The notes: generated from the letters alone by a model not told the origin. Counted from the first letter of the stretch, positions 34,430-45,703 are shown. The stretch is DNA of 64,000 bases from Triticum aestivum (GCF_018294505.1 NC_057808.1:224809684-224873683), one strand, 5' to 3'. Program-made: numbers and translations.

Positions 34430-36085
34430 ATCCGAGCCTCCGCGCTCAAGGTGCCGTCGCTACAACGTAGGCAGCCTCCACCTCCTTCTCCGCCATCTCC
34501 TCCTCCTTCTCCGCCGCCTCCAACTCATCATTCTGTAGCTGCAACATCTTGTAGTGGAAGGCTTGCACAATAATTCTTACGTCGGCATCAAAGACTCCAA
34601 ATCCAAGGACAACATCTTGGCGTCCTCCGCATCGGCTATGATCTTCACCTTCTTTTCTTCAAGCATCGCCTTCTCTTCTTGAGCATGGCCTTCTTCTCTT
34701 TGATCAAGGCCCTCTCCTCTTCAAGCTTGAGCTTCTTCTCAGTCACCTCCATCGACAATTTGAACCTCTCCGCCTTTTTTCCTCCTTGATTTCCGAGCGC
34801 TTGACGTATCCCTCCTCCTTCTTCGACAAGATATCCTCATACCTCTCCGTCAGCTTGGACGCCGCACCTTCTCGCTTCGCCCTCTCCTCCTCCCACTTCA
34901 TTTCCCGAAACCCTCTTCTAACCTTCTTCGGCAGTTCTTTTATTCGGTCAGTTGGGTCATCGGTTTCTTCCTTGGTGGCTTGAGCGGCGGTCTTGGCTAT
35001 ATATAGGTTCCAATTCTTCTCCAACCACGCGCGAGAAGGCTACAAAATAAAACATTGTCAAGAATGCATATCCGGCTAGTAACCAATAAAACTATGCATA
35101 TCCAGCTAGTGATCAACAAAACTATGCATATCCAGCAAATGAACTTACTTGCTCGGTGATTTGCGCACCACTAGGCCACTGTGCGATGAGATGCGCCAAG
35201 TGGCTGCAATACTTCAACACGGCCTCTTGGATGGTGTACCATTGATGGTTGATGGACTTTTATTCACTGTTGCGGATGACCACGTCAGAGTAGGGGCGAA
35301 ATGCTTGTGTTCATGGAACCATGTGTGAATGTTGGCCCAAAAGGTTATTCCGTTTTGCTCCATGTCATGGATCGGATCGAGGTTAGTGGCCAACCATGCA
35401 TCGCACAATAACTCGTCCTCCCGCATGTTGAAGCTTTCTCCTCTACCCCTCTCCTTCAGAACGTCGGCTAAATCATCCGGATCATCTTCCTCCTCCTCCT
35501 CCTACTGTTCGACGTCCCAATCTTGCTGCTCTGTGCCCGTGCCGGTCTGGGTGTAGGACTGCTGCATTCCCGGCTGAGTGTAGCCCTGCTTTGTATGGGT
35601 GTAGTTGCCGGACTTGGTGGGATCTGAGTCCTCCACTTGCCTGTCCTCATAGTCACATCCTCCTCCGCCTCTACCGTGGATGATGTCAAACATCTGCCTC
35701 TCCTCATCATCGTACGCTTTCTCCCCCGCTTAAGGCATAGCATCGAGCAACGTGCGGCCGCCCATCTGCTCCCCGCCCGGACGAGCTGCGGCGAAGAACA
35801 CTCCAAGAAGAGCAGCAACACCGCGTTTACGTCGATGATGTAAGGCACTTGCCCGGAGGCGGTTGTTGTGGACTACCTATCGAGCTGCTTGGCGGCGTAG
35901 AAGTACGCAGTCTTGTAATGCTCCGGCCATGGCGGCGTCTGTATGGTGGGGGCCACCATCGGACCAGCACAGCCCAGGCCGCGACCTCCATCGTGTCCGC
36001 GGCCGGCATGCTCATTGCCACGTGCGCCACCAACACGCCCTCCACCAGCCTTCTGCTTCTTGAGCGCTTCCTCCTTTGTGGTCAT
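34430..36085 (-). pseudogene. Harbinger ORF1-like (Myb/trihelix plus NAM-associated) gene, decayed
   Basis: Read leftward from an ATG at 36085 (MTTKEEALKKQKAGGGR). Segments follow of the kind found in grass proteins often annotated as glutathione S-transferase T3-like, which are Harbinger ORF1 relatives: PPWPEHYKTAYFYAAKQLD, VPYIIDVNAVLLL, MFDIIHGRGGG, then a Gln/Tyr-rich QGYTQPGMQQSYTQTG, an acidic run, and the DNA-binding core MREDELLCDAWLATNLDP with GITFWANIHTWFHEHK. An intron with proper borders lies at 35040-35148. The next exon is Lys/Glu-rich and coiled-coil-like (about 35039-34620). Breaks include a stop near 35873, a frameshift near 35730, a TAG near 35504 before the acidic run, and frame changes near 35280 and 34760. 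The ORF1 role in transposition is known for the family; this copy should be dead. Confidence 0.6.
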
Positions 36086-36496
36086 AGCTTTGATGTGACA
36101 TTTTTGCCGCGTCGCCGAGTTGATCTTTCAGGCAAACATGATGGTAAGATCCTCCAGCACCACCACCTCCATCTCCGGCAGATTCTCCTCTGGTTTCATG
36201 CGTCAGCGTCGGGAGGAAAGAAGAGAGTGGGAGAAAAAGGCGGGAATTGGGTAGAGAGCGGTGGGATGAAAGAGGAGAGGGGAAATTTTGTCACAAAAAT
36301 AATACGGGCAGCTACAAAGGCATGGGGCTCCGCTTCCTTTTGGGTGGGCCAATCGTCTGACGTGTCTCCTGTTCAGTTTGGTTTTAATTTGCGGGAATAT
36401 CATGGTCTGGACTACTACGTAGACTGATGAAGGTCAGTGTTGGATGTCTTCCGGGGTTCGGATAGCTACATCCGGACGGATACTATCGATTTGAGG

Positions 36497-38027
36497 AGTG
36501 AAGTCTGTTTTAAACCCTAAGGTTGTAGAGGGCAACACAAATGAACCCTGACCTACAAATCCCTGAAGTTCATACCCTGTACTCAACGATCCCGGTCAAT
36601 TGTAACCCTAAACCTAACCACGACCTGTTTAGAAGGACAATCCCGACCGGGTCACTTGTTTCTCTCACTGACCGCATGGACCTACATGTCATACCCTTCT
36701 TCTTCGTCAATCTCTTTCCTTTTTTTAAGAATAATCTCTTTCTTTTCTCTCCTGGCATCCATCTCGTACGCGACGGCAACTTTCATCGCCAGGGCACCCA
36801 ATGGACACCACACGCCCCCACTAACTTCTTCATTAGCTCCGCCTCGCTGGTTCGCTCAAACCACCAAAATTAATCGAAGAAAAACCCCTCTAATCGTTGT
36901 CGCTGTGGTCATCTTCTCCGCCTCCGGCTGCAGCCTCGATCTCCACCTCTGGAGACGGTCGCACCTCCTCCGCAGCTACCTCAGATCTCTGCGATTCTCC
37001 CGAAGACTCTTAGCATCCTCCCGTGAAGCCCCCCGTCCGTGAGCGCTCGTCCCCGCATGACTTTGCTCCGGTCGCCGCTGTCGAGTTTCGTGCCCTCGCT
37101 CCCTCGCTACCCTGCCTCGCCCAACCGCATCTTCTTGACCCCGGTGAGGTCCTCTTCTGCATGCCCCACTTCCCGGGTCCACTCGCGCCCCCTAATTCCC
37201 CACCGCCACGCACCGCCCGTCGCCGCACTGCAGCACCACCGCGTGTCGCTCGGCTGTGTTGCTTGTGTATGTTTTCTAATCGGGCGAAAATCCATCCGCT
37301 AGTGCATAGCTAGCTAGCCTTCATGTGAATGTGAATATGTATATATGTAACCGCCGGGTCTGTCTCCAGGGCGTCACACTCGGAGGAGCTCCGCCGCTGC
37401 CATAGGTCACATTACTAACCTGGACGCCGCCGCGCCGATGCGTGCGGTGTCACCAGTCTCACCACTCACCAAGCCCATGATTTCTTTCCATGTGCAAAGC
37501 TAGCTAGCTCAGTGGCTTCGGCTGATTGAATTTTTGTGGTCGATGTGCAAACGAAAGCCGACTAGCCAATCGATCTGGTACAAAACACACATAGACGAGT
37601 GCCGGCATCGACAGCTTCCTCACAACTTCAGGACGTCCGCCGAGGGAGGAAAAGAAGGGTCCGTCGAGGGAGCAGCGTCACAGGCCCCGAAGCCTCTCTG
37701 TTGCTGCGCGCCCGCTCGGCCTCTCCACTTTTTATTCCACCACATCGAAACATCATCCCCAGCCATCGTGGCCTCCTTTCCGTGTGTGCCAACGTAGGAG
37801 AGGGGGAGGGTTGGGACACATGATGAAAATGACAGGTGGGCCAACTTAGTCAGTAAGAGTCGCGATTTATCCCGGGTAGGATCATCTTTTCCCAGTCCAC
37901 CAAACGGATCCAGGATGTAAATTGATCGGGATCGATGAGTACAGGGTATGGACTTCAGGGATTTGAAGGTCGGGGTTCATTTGCGTCGCCCTCTACAATC
38001 TTAAGGTTCAAAATAGACTTCACTCTC
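36497..38027. mobile_element. Mutator-like element 2 (MULE 2), 1.5 kb
   Basis: Terminal inverted repeats of about 115-120 bp lie at 36497-36612 and about 37910-38027. Shared mirrored strings include agtgaagtct, ttgtagaggg, caaatgaaccc and aaatccctgaag. The perfect 9-bp duplication gatttgagg lies at 36488-36496 and 38028-38036. The left end seems to lack three bases (gag) present at the right end. The core (36613-37909) is GC-rich and may be captured gene sequence, but I see no recognisable domain. No transposase is present. Confidence 0.82.
36613..37909. other. Core of MULE 2, unidentified
   Basis: GC-rich at 36880-37270 with short frames on both strands and codon-like Ser/Pro/Arg-rich readings. 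No start, splice pattern or domain stands out. It could be a captured 5' gene fragment. Confidence 0.35.
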
Positions 38028-38054
38028 GATTTGAGGGTCGGTGTTCGAGGTGCG

Positions 38055-38850
38055 TTTCCGCATGGCAACGAAAACCACGCGCGTCACCCACACGATACCT
38101 CACGGCCACGCAACGCGACGGAAGCAAAGGGAGGCACCCCATCGCCCGTCGCCATCCATCCACCCGCGCACGGCTTCATCCGTCACCCCCCTCGGCCCTC
38201 CTCACCCGCACCGCACCGCGCGGCACACGCTGACACTCCGGATTTTGGCCGAGCCCGCAGATAATGCTCGCCAGGGCGAGGTCCCTCGCGTCCGTTTCTT
38301 CTCCTCGATGCGGGCTGGCCCGGGGTTGTCCACACGAGAGCGCACCGGCATGCAGAAAAAATGATATAAACTTGCAGCCCATCGTTTCTATATTCCCCAC
38401 GGCAGCACCGAAGTTTCAACTTTGCTTCAGGAAAATCTGCCTTCGTGTCCAATATGTGCACTCTCATACGCGAACTCGTGCGGGGTTAGACGGTAAGACA
38501 CGATTAGTACAGCAGTACGTGCCGGCAGAAAGAGGGCGTCGACGCATGACACCTCCATGTGCACGAGATGCGTCCGCATTAAGCTTAACCAAAAGGAAGT
38601 CCGGCCACAGTTTACCGTAAAATTAAATTAAACACAAGGAAAGATACGTACGATGTGTGGGCCCCAGGTGGTTAAGCAAACCAGGGGCCCTGCGCCTGGG
38701 TTCTGCCACTCTCCCGGGCCTATATAACCAGCGCCTCCCCCCTTCTCCCTTTCACCCGTCCAACTATCCAAGGAGTGAGGAAGGCCACAATCAGCAACTG
38801 ACCCTGTAATACCTTACCTAGCTAGGTGTGGTTTGTTTGTTTGAGCCAGG
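38055..38850 (+). promoter_or_regulatory. Upstream region and promoter of the TSJT1-like gene
   Basis: A TATA box, tatataa, lies at 38721-38727, about 125 bp before the start codon. A pyrimidine-rich leader follows (ccccccttctccctttcacc). The Harbinger end lies only about 670 bp upstream of the TATA box, so little non-transposon promoter sequence remains. Short frames here overlap one another and are not supported as genes. Confidence 0.7.
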
Positions 38851-41656
38851 ATGTTGGCGGTGTTCAGCGGCGAGGTGGTGGAGGTGCCGGCGGAGCTGGT
38901 GGCGGCCGGGAGCCGGACGCCGTCGCCCAAGACGCGGGCGTCGGAGCTGGTGAAGCGCTTCCTCGCCGGCGCCGAGCCGGCCGTGTCCGTGGAGCTGGGA
39001 TCGCTGGGCAACCTCGCCTACTCCCACGCCAACCAGTCCCTCCTCCTGCCAAGGTAATAACAACACACCGTCTTTGCGGCTTAACCGACTCGGAGAGAGC
39101 AAGCTTCTCTTCCTTAATACTCGCAGGATCCATGGATTCGGGATCGATTGATCTCTCTGCATGCATATAGATCTTTTATTGAGCGAAACGGACAGTTGAT
39201 TGGATGGATCGTTTGTTCCGCTCTTCCTTAGAAAAAGAGCCACTTGCTCTGCTTTTGTTCTCTAGTTAGTGATGAAGCTTCCTGATGGTGAGGTTAGCTG
39301 GTAGCCATGGTCCAGGTGCTACGGTACAGTGTCCAAAACGTTACCGCCACATACACCTGCCATGTCTCTCGCATGCTGCGGATGACCTTTAGCGCCCGCC
39401 TAGATGATAAGGTGGGCTCTACTAGTCACAATCATATCACACCACCTCACACGGCAGTATATATTGGTTGTAACAGAGGGAGTAGCTAATAAGCACCGTG
39501 GTTTCCGATAATTTCCATATGGGACGCGTCTTGCTGTGATATCAATAATCGCACAATTTTCTGTCCTTATTAGAAGGGCGGTGTTGCTTTCCGAAGACTA
39601 AAGCAAGCAATAATGCAACCTTCGCAGTCCATTCCATTAGGTGATGGACCTAGCCACCAACCTAGTTTCCCAGTTTATCGCTTGTAGTATATCTCACTGG
39701 CCTAGTTCCGCGGCTCGTGATCGCGACAGAGATTTATCCGTTGATGAACATATTGCTCGCCACAAAAAATTATTCCCTCCGTCCCGTAATATAAGAGCAT
39801 TTTTTACACTATACTCTTATATTATAGGATGAAGGGAGTAGTTTCTCGCCGCATTTGGAATACACAGTTTCTTTTTACTCGGATATCACGGATCTTGGGG
39901 CAATGGACCCTTTTTTCAACATGAAATTCCTGCCTCCCAGTTGGGGCCTTGGGATATTTTTCAATTTTGTTCATCTACCCTACGTGTAATGGTAGGTGGC
40001 AGTGTAAAGAAAAAATCAATCAAAAACAGGAAGACGTCGATTGCTATGTTGGCATAGAAACTGTCACGTATGCAGACGAAAAAACGCCACCACATCTTTG
40101 GCAACTTGCAGGTCAACGTCGTGCCACCTTACAAAGGCGTGGTGTCCATTAATTTGACTTGACAACAAACGGGCCTCGTATTCTTCGTTAGGCGGCGAAC
40201 AAAGGTTCAGCAGGATAGTAATTATCGTTTAATTTAAGAGAAAAAAAAGGCACAAGCCCGTGATCTACTATTGGTAATACTATTTTGCTGTTGACGTGAC
40301 GAGCTTATGGATGAATAAACCATCAAGCAGTGACAGTGACAACATTTGAGCAAAACTTGAATTTAACGGGTGCTACTAGAGCAAAGATCCTTGTGGTTAT
40401 GTTATGCTAGTTAGTAGAGTATTTGTTTTGGTTATTGGTTGAACCGTTGAGGGAGCAGTAGTGCTTTTGGCAGTCAGTTGCTATTACTAGGAAAATTTCC
40501 AAAAAAAAGAAGGAAAATTTCCACCCGGTTTAGATTCCCACAGAGAGCAGAAGAAACAAAGGGAAGCAAGACCCTGTGGCCCATACGGCGGTCTCTTTCG
40601 TCTACTCGCCGCTATCATTTGTAGGGCCTGGCTGTCCTGTGATCTTATCTTATCCTGTACTAGGCAGATGCACTAAAGGAGTAGCATCCAAGGAATTTCT
40701 ACACCTTTCTAAAACAAGTTTTGGTGTTCTTTGTACCAAGTCGTTGATGCTTTACCTAATTTTGCATTCTCAAGGGACATGTGCTTGTGATGAGTTAGAC
40801 AATCTATATATTATTATTTCTTGTTTGCAAGAAGAGTTAGACCATCTGCTCCCTGCAAAATTAAATAAATTCAGGATGCTTTCACTCACTGAGAATGGAG
40901 CATGTATGGTAGTACTAAAAATTAACAAGCATTTTGTTTGTGGATCCAGGTCTTTCGCTGCAAAGGATGAGATCTTCTGCCTGTTCGAGGGAGTCCTGGA
41001 CAACTTGGGGCGGCTGAGCCAGCAGTACGGCCTCTCCAAGGGCGGCAACGAGGTGCTCCTCGTGATCGAGGCCTACAAGACGCTGAGGGACAGGGCCCCC
41101 TACCCCGCCAGCTTCATGCTGTCCCAGCTCACCGGCAGCTACGCCTTCGTGCTCTTCGACAAGTCCACCTCCTCCCTCCTCGTCGCATCGGTAAGCTCGA
41201 TCAAGTCTGAATTTCCAGCGGGGAGGTTTATCGTCACGGTGCTTTCTTGCTAATTTTGTTGGTGTTGGTTTGGTCGATCAGGACCCGGAGGGCAAGGTAC
41301 CGCTCTTCTGGGGAATCACCGCCGACGGCTGCGTCGCCTTCTCCGACGACATCGACCTGCTGAAAGGATCTTGCGGCAAGTCACTGGCGCCTTTCCCGCA
41401 AGGTTGCTTCTACTGGAACGCTCTTGGAGGCCTCAAGTCGTACGAGAATCCCAAGAACAAGGTGACCGCTGTGCCCGCAGATGAGGAGGAAATCTGTGGT
41501 GCAACCTTCATGGTAAGAGGTGGCACTTTGATGATTCTTATTAATGTAGCTTGGAAGGAATAATAGTCATGAGGAAAAGAAGACTTGGGCTAAACCTATC
41601 TGAACTTGTTCGTTGTGCAGGTGGAAGGGTCTACCGTTGTCGCGGCACTTCAGTAG
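38851..41656 (+). CDS. TSJT1-like: TSJT1-like / aluminium-induced protein (DUF3700, class-II glutamine amidotransferase-like)
   Basis: Four exons join cleanly: 38851-39053, 40950-41190, 41282-41512 and 41621-41656, with gt...ag borders and preserved phase. The product is 236 residues, close to the usual length of this plant family. It starts MLAVFSGEVVEVPAELV and keeps the family's YGL motif (QQYGLSKGGNEV, about residues 103-114) and LRDR motif (KTLRDRAPYPASF). GSYAFVLFD and PLFWGITADGCVAFSDD are also typical of the glutamine amidotransferase-like fold. The N-terminal catalytic Cys of true class-II amidotransferases is absent (Met-Leu-Ala), as in the rest of the family, so enzymatic activity is unlikely. 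Relatives are known as stem-specific protein TSJT1 and as aluminium- or stress-induced proteins; their biochemical role is unsettled. No break is seen. Intron 1 is 1.9 kb and holds a MITE. Confidence 0.92.
39054..40949 (+). other. Intron 1 of the TSJT1-like gene
   Basis: Starts gtaataac, ends gatccag. It contains a compact Stowaway MITE (39773-39838) and a possible Stowaway end (cagagggagtag at about 39474). A frame that runs through 40576-40949 into exon 2 is intronic read-through and not an alternative start with support. Confidence 0.8.
39773..39838. mobile_element. Stowaway-type MITE (Tc1/Mariner), 66 bp
   Basis: Inverted ends ttccctccgtcccgtaatat and atattataggatgaaggga pair imperfectly. 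Dinucleotide TA flanks both sides (39771-39772 and 39839-39840). The ends match the well-known grass Stowaway ends of the ctccctccgtccc type. Confidence 0.85.
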
Positions 41657-41946
41657 GAGATTCTCCCGTCTCCGTCGCTGGGCAAAGCAGGCAACGCCGT
41701 TCGTGTGGTGGTGGTGTAATATAATGCAACAAGGCGCGTGTGCTACTCTCTTGTGTGATCTTATGTGAACTGTTCGGTTGTGTATCTGATCATCTGTATC
41801 TCTAGCTGTTCAAATTCTCGCAGCGGATTCAAGACCGGCCGTCTTCAGTTGGATGTTACAATTAATGTAGTAGCAAATAAGCTTTCTTCCTTTTCCATCT
41901 AAAAAAAGGCTTTCTCGATCTCTGTTGTTATGCGTGTACCATGGGG
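41657..41946 (+). other. 3' untranslated region of the TSJT1-like gene and flank
   Basis: The stop codon ends at 41656. A T- and G-rich tail follows (gtgtaatataatgc at about 41716, tctgatcatctgtatctc at about 41785). Transcript end is probably before 41900. No exact polyadenylation site can be fixed. Confidence 0.5.
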
Positions 41947-41962
41947 CTAAGGAAATGTAGGT

Positions 41963-43340
41963 TTTTTTTAGCAAAGTAGGATGTACCTCCGGCCTCTGCA
42001 TCGGAACGATGCATGCAGCCATATTATTAATTATTCACAAAGACCATACAAAATGATACATCAATAAGCCAGAAACCACCATCTTGGCAACGCTGTTGCT
42101 ACTCCCAGCCCCATGATGAAGGTGTGCCGAATATGTCCGGGACTAATACCAAACAGACATCGCACCAAAGCCTAACATCTAAAGCCGGGTGTCCCATCCA
42201 AGCCACTACCTGGATTGAGTCCCACACCGGTCTGGCACACTCCAGTGAGCACCGCACGCTGCAAGGGCTGTCACCTCCATCTTCTCTCGGTCCATCCTCA
42301 GAGCAGAACTGATGCACCGACCTTGCCAGGCCTCTCTGCCATCAACACCATCATGACGCCAGACAGCTTCCTCCGCCTGCGCGAGTCCATCTCCAACGCG
42401 CCCATCGTCGAACCTCCGCGGCCCCATGCCGTCGGGATCCGCCGTCGGCCTTGCGCTAGATGTAACACCGCTCCTCCAGTAGTCCCCTCCAACCAGCACT
42501 TGCTCCAAAACGATGACCCCAGGAGGGAGAGCGACACCAAAGGCGCCGTCATCGTCCAATCCGGGAGGCCCAGATCTAGGGTTTCCCCTGAAGCATCCTG
42601 AGCATGATGACGCAAATTGCAACGACGATGCCTCAACAAGGAAACGACATCGGAGACGCCACCATCGTCCTCCATGACCGAAGTCGGCGTGATTTTCATC
42701 GGTAGTCGCGCCACCAGGTCATGCACCTCCGGCGTGCTAGTCCCTTGAACCTGAGCAAACACCAAAAACGATGCCCTCAAGAGGGACTACGACGCTAAAG
42801 CACCGCCATCGCTCGATCACAATGAGGTCTAGGGTTTCCCCCGGAGTTGTCCACGGTGTCAAGGACCCAGACAAAGGGCATCTCCGCCCAGTTGCCGGCG
42901 TGCCGCACCCGCCATCGCGCCGTCCGCATCCCACCGACCATGGCCGGTAGCCAGCCACCGGGCCTCACGAACACGCCCAACCACTGACGGTGCCGCGCCG
43001 CCGCACCCTGTTCCGCCGATGCATGTACATACCAGGAGCACCGGGCCGATGGCATCCGCCCACAATCACCGCCGTCCCCTCCACTTCATAGCTCGGCGAC
43101 GCGCGCTGGGGCAGCGCCGCGCCGTCGGCCACCACCCGATCCCCCAGTTCGAGGGGTGACGATGCCCTAAGAGCCATGGCCCGCCGCCGCTAGATCCGAA
43201 CGGGCTTTGCTCGGGGATGCGTTAGGCGGCGGCGAATTGGTGAATGCCGGAAGGAGGCCTTGCGCCGGGGGGTGAGATGCCCCGCCCGAGTCGCCCTGGA
43301 GGAGGAGGACGCGGGGGCTGATCCTATTTTTCTGGAGGAC
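41963..43340 (-). mobile_element. Polyadenylated non-LTR retroposon, 1.4 kb
   Basis: The 16-bp direct repeat ctaaggaaatgtaggt lies at 41947-41962 and 43341-43356. On the - strand the insert ends in a run of about eight A, as expected for LINE-driven insertion. Read 5' to 3', it starts with a CT-rich GC-rich leader (about 43340-43180). An ATG at 43177 opens a 70-codon frame, and further short overlapping frames follow (43065-42206), none with a reverse transcriptase or endonuclease motif. It could be a LINE-derived nonautonomous element or a retrocopy of a host transcript. I remember similar sequence as frequent in wheat, but cannot confirm that here. Confidence 0.8.
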
Positions 43341-43356
43341 CTAAGGAAATGTAGGT

Positions 43357-44155
43357 GCACCTATGGCATCTCTAGTCGATCCCTCAAAGCCGGTTAAATT
43401 ATTAAAAGTTTAACTTTCAGGAGTTAAACTGGACCTAGTCGAACCTTTATCTGGGTTAACCCCTAAAAAATTATACTCATCGCATCAGCCGCTGCTTATT
43501 TTGCTCAGTTGCAGCTCATTATCAAGATGAATCTCCACCTCCCCCGGCATCACATCTCTTCCTAAGTCACACTGCATTGATGTTGGTGCCGCCCAAATCA
43601 AGCTGGCACCACAACCACCTCACACCTCCCGTCGGCACTTCCAATCGACCGGCGCCGTCCCCAAAATGGAAATATCGAGCCGTCGGAGGTCGCCATAGCG
43701 TGTAGTCGACCCGAGGAAGCAAGACGACCCGAGGAAGCAGCTGTGTGCCCCTCCTGCTCGTTCACCAACCTACCGCCGAGGAAGAAGAAGTACCACGGAG
43801 TGTGGCTGCAGACATGGGGTACTTATCGGAATTGAAGGACCGAGACACCGGCCAACACTACTAGATTAGTGATGTAGGGTGCAACCCTAAGTTCATGATC
43901 TTTTCACACTCGGAGGGGGAAAAGGGAGCAAATCAAAAGAAGTACACAAGATGAACTCTCAAATAGTCAAGATCCAATCACACATATGCTAAATCCACAT
44001 ACACATAGAGGGATACAAAAGTCCAAATCCAATACAAGAAGCTAAGAGAGGCACTAGTTCGTCTCAATCCTTGAAGGAGAGAGGTCTTAATATCCTTGGA
44101 GGATCTTCCCTAGATGGGGTCTTGAATCCACTATGGGATCATCTCACATGGAGGT
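43357..44155. other. Unassigned sequence between retroposon and gypsy element
   Basis: A part at 43550-43860 is GC-rich with short frames. The part at 43880-44155 is A-rich and resembles untranslated or LTR-like sequence. Its last five bases, gaggt (44151-44155), would be the left target duplication of the gypsy element. Confidence 0.4.
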
Positions 44156-45674
44156 TGATACGTCCATTTTGCATCATGCTTTTATGTTGATATTTATTGC
44201 ATTATGGGCCGTTATTACACATTATGGAACAATAATTTTGCCTTTTCTCTCTTATTTTACAAGATTTACATGAAGAGGGAGAATGCCGGCAGCTAGAATT
44301 CTGGACCAGAAAGGAGCAAATCTGATAGACCTATTATGCACAACTCCAAAAGTCCTGAAAATTTACGGACGATTATTTTGAAATATATAAAAGTTATTGG
44401 GCAAATAAAATACCAGAGGAGACCCACCAGGTGGCCACAAGCCTGGGGGCGCGCCCTACCCCCCAGGGCACGCCCCTACGGCTTGTGGGCCCCCTGGCAG
44501 GTCTCCCGCGTCCATCTTCTGCTATATGGAGGCTTTTGACCTGGAAAAAATCATAAGAAAGCTTTCGGGATGAAGCGCCGCCGTTTCGAGGCGGAGCCTG
44601 GGCAGTAGCAATCTAGGGCTCCGGCGGAGCTGTTCTGTCGGGGAAACTTCCCTCCCTGAGGGGGAAATCGAAGCCATCGTCATCACCAATGATCCTCTCA
44701 TCGAGGGAGGGTCAATCTCCATCAACATCTTCACCAGCACCATATTCTCTCAAACCCTAGTTCATCTCTTGTATTCAATCTTTGTCCCAAAACCTCATAT
44801 TGGTACGGGGTTGCTAGTAGTGTTGATTACTCCTTGTAGTTGATGTTAGTTGGTTTATTTGGTGGAAGATCATATGTTCAGATCCTTAATGATATTCAAT
44901 ACCCCTCTAATCTTTAACATGAATATGCTTTGTGTGTAGTTACTTTTGTTCCCGAGGACATGGGAGAAGTCTTGTTATAAGTAATCATGTGAATTTGGTA
45001 TTCGTTCGATATTTTGATGAGATGTATGTTGTCTTTCATCTAGTGGTGTTATGTGAATGTCGACTACATGACACCTCACCATGGTTTGGGCCTAGAGGAA
45101 GGCATTGGGAAGTAATAAGTAGATGATGGGTTGCTAGAGTGACAGAAGCTTAAACCCTAGTTTATGCGATGCTTCGTAAGGGGCTGATTTGGATCCACCT
45201 GTTTCATGCTATTGTTAGATTTTTCTTAATTCTTCTTTCGTAGTTGCGGATGCTTGCGAGAGGGGTTAATAATAAGTGGGAGGCTTTTTCAAGTAAGGAC
45301 AGAACCCAAGCACCGGTCCACCCACATATAAAATTATCAAAGTAATGAACGTGAATCATATGAGCATGATGAAAACTAACTTGACAATAATTTTCATGTG
45401 TCCTCGGGAGCGATTTGCTTTATATAAGAGTTCGTCCAGGCTTATCCTTTGCTATAAAAAGGATTGGGCCACCTTGCTGCACCTTTGTTACACTTGTTAC
45501 TCGTTACCCGTTATGAATTATCTTATCGCAAAACTATCTGTTACTGATAATTTCAGTGCTTACAGAAAATACCTTGCTGGAAACCGCTTGTCATTTCCTT
45601 CTGCTCCTCGTTGGGTTCGACACTCTTACTTATCGAAAGGACAACGACATAACCCCTATACTTGTGGGTCATCA
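44156..45674 (+). repeat. 5' LTR of gypsy 1
   Basis: 1,519 bp, begins tgatacgtccattttgcatc and ends gggtcatca. It is followed after eleven bases by the primer site. No partner LTR is visible. Confidence 0.85.
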
Positions 45675-45685
45675 AGACTCTTTCC

Positions 45686-45703
45686 TGGCGCCATTGCCGG
45701 AGA
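45686..45703 (+). other. Primer-binding site of gypsy 1
   Basis: tggcgccattgccggaga, one base away from the common tggcgccattgccgggga form, located just inside the LTR. Confidence 0.8.

Larger units (their letters stand above)
20302..38054 (-). mobile_element. PIF/Harbinger-like element, expanded by three later insertions
   Basis: The left end reads ggggcaactccaatgctaac followed by cctcaaat. The right end, read on the other strand after removing a later MULE, has the matching form: atttgagggtcg then gtgttcgaggtgc, ending at about 38054. GC-rich subterminal sequence with Cggacg- and ggatg-type strings flanks both ends. Wheat Harbinger elements have similar ends from memory. Between the ends lie an ORF1-like gene (34430-36085), MULE 1 (20532-34402) and MULE 2 (36497-38027). 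Taking out the insertions leaves about 2.3 kb and no transposase, so it was non-autonomous. The ends are diverged and the exact target duplication is not clear. Confidence 0.55.

Noticed and set aside
36976..37313. Overlapping frames of 60-96 codons in the MULE 2 core
   Set aside because: Open on both strands in GC-rich sequence, with no splice pattern or domain. Kept only as an unidentified core.
40576..41253. 225-codon frame starting in intron 1 of the TSJT1-like gene
   Set aside because: The first 125 codons are intron sequence without similarity to the family; the exon boundary at 40950 has a proper acceptor and matches exon 1 in phase.
42206..42780. 138- and 160-codon frames on the - strand in the retroposon
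   Set aside because: They overlap in different frames, have no recognisable domain, and lie in a polyadenylated insert. There is not enough evidence for a gene.
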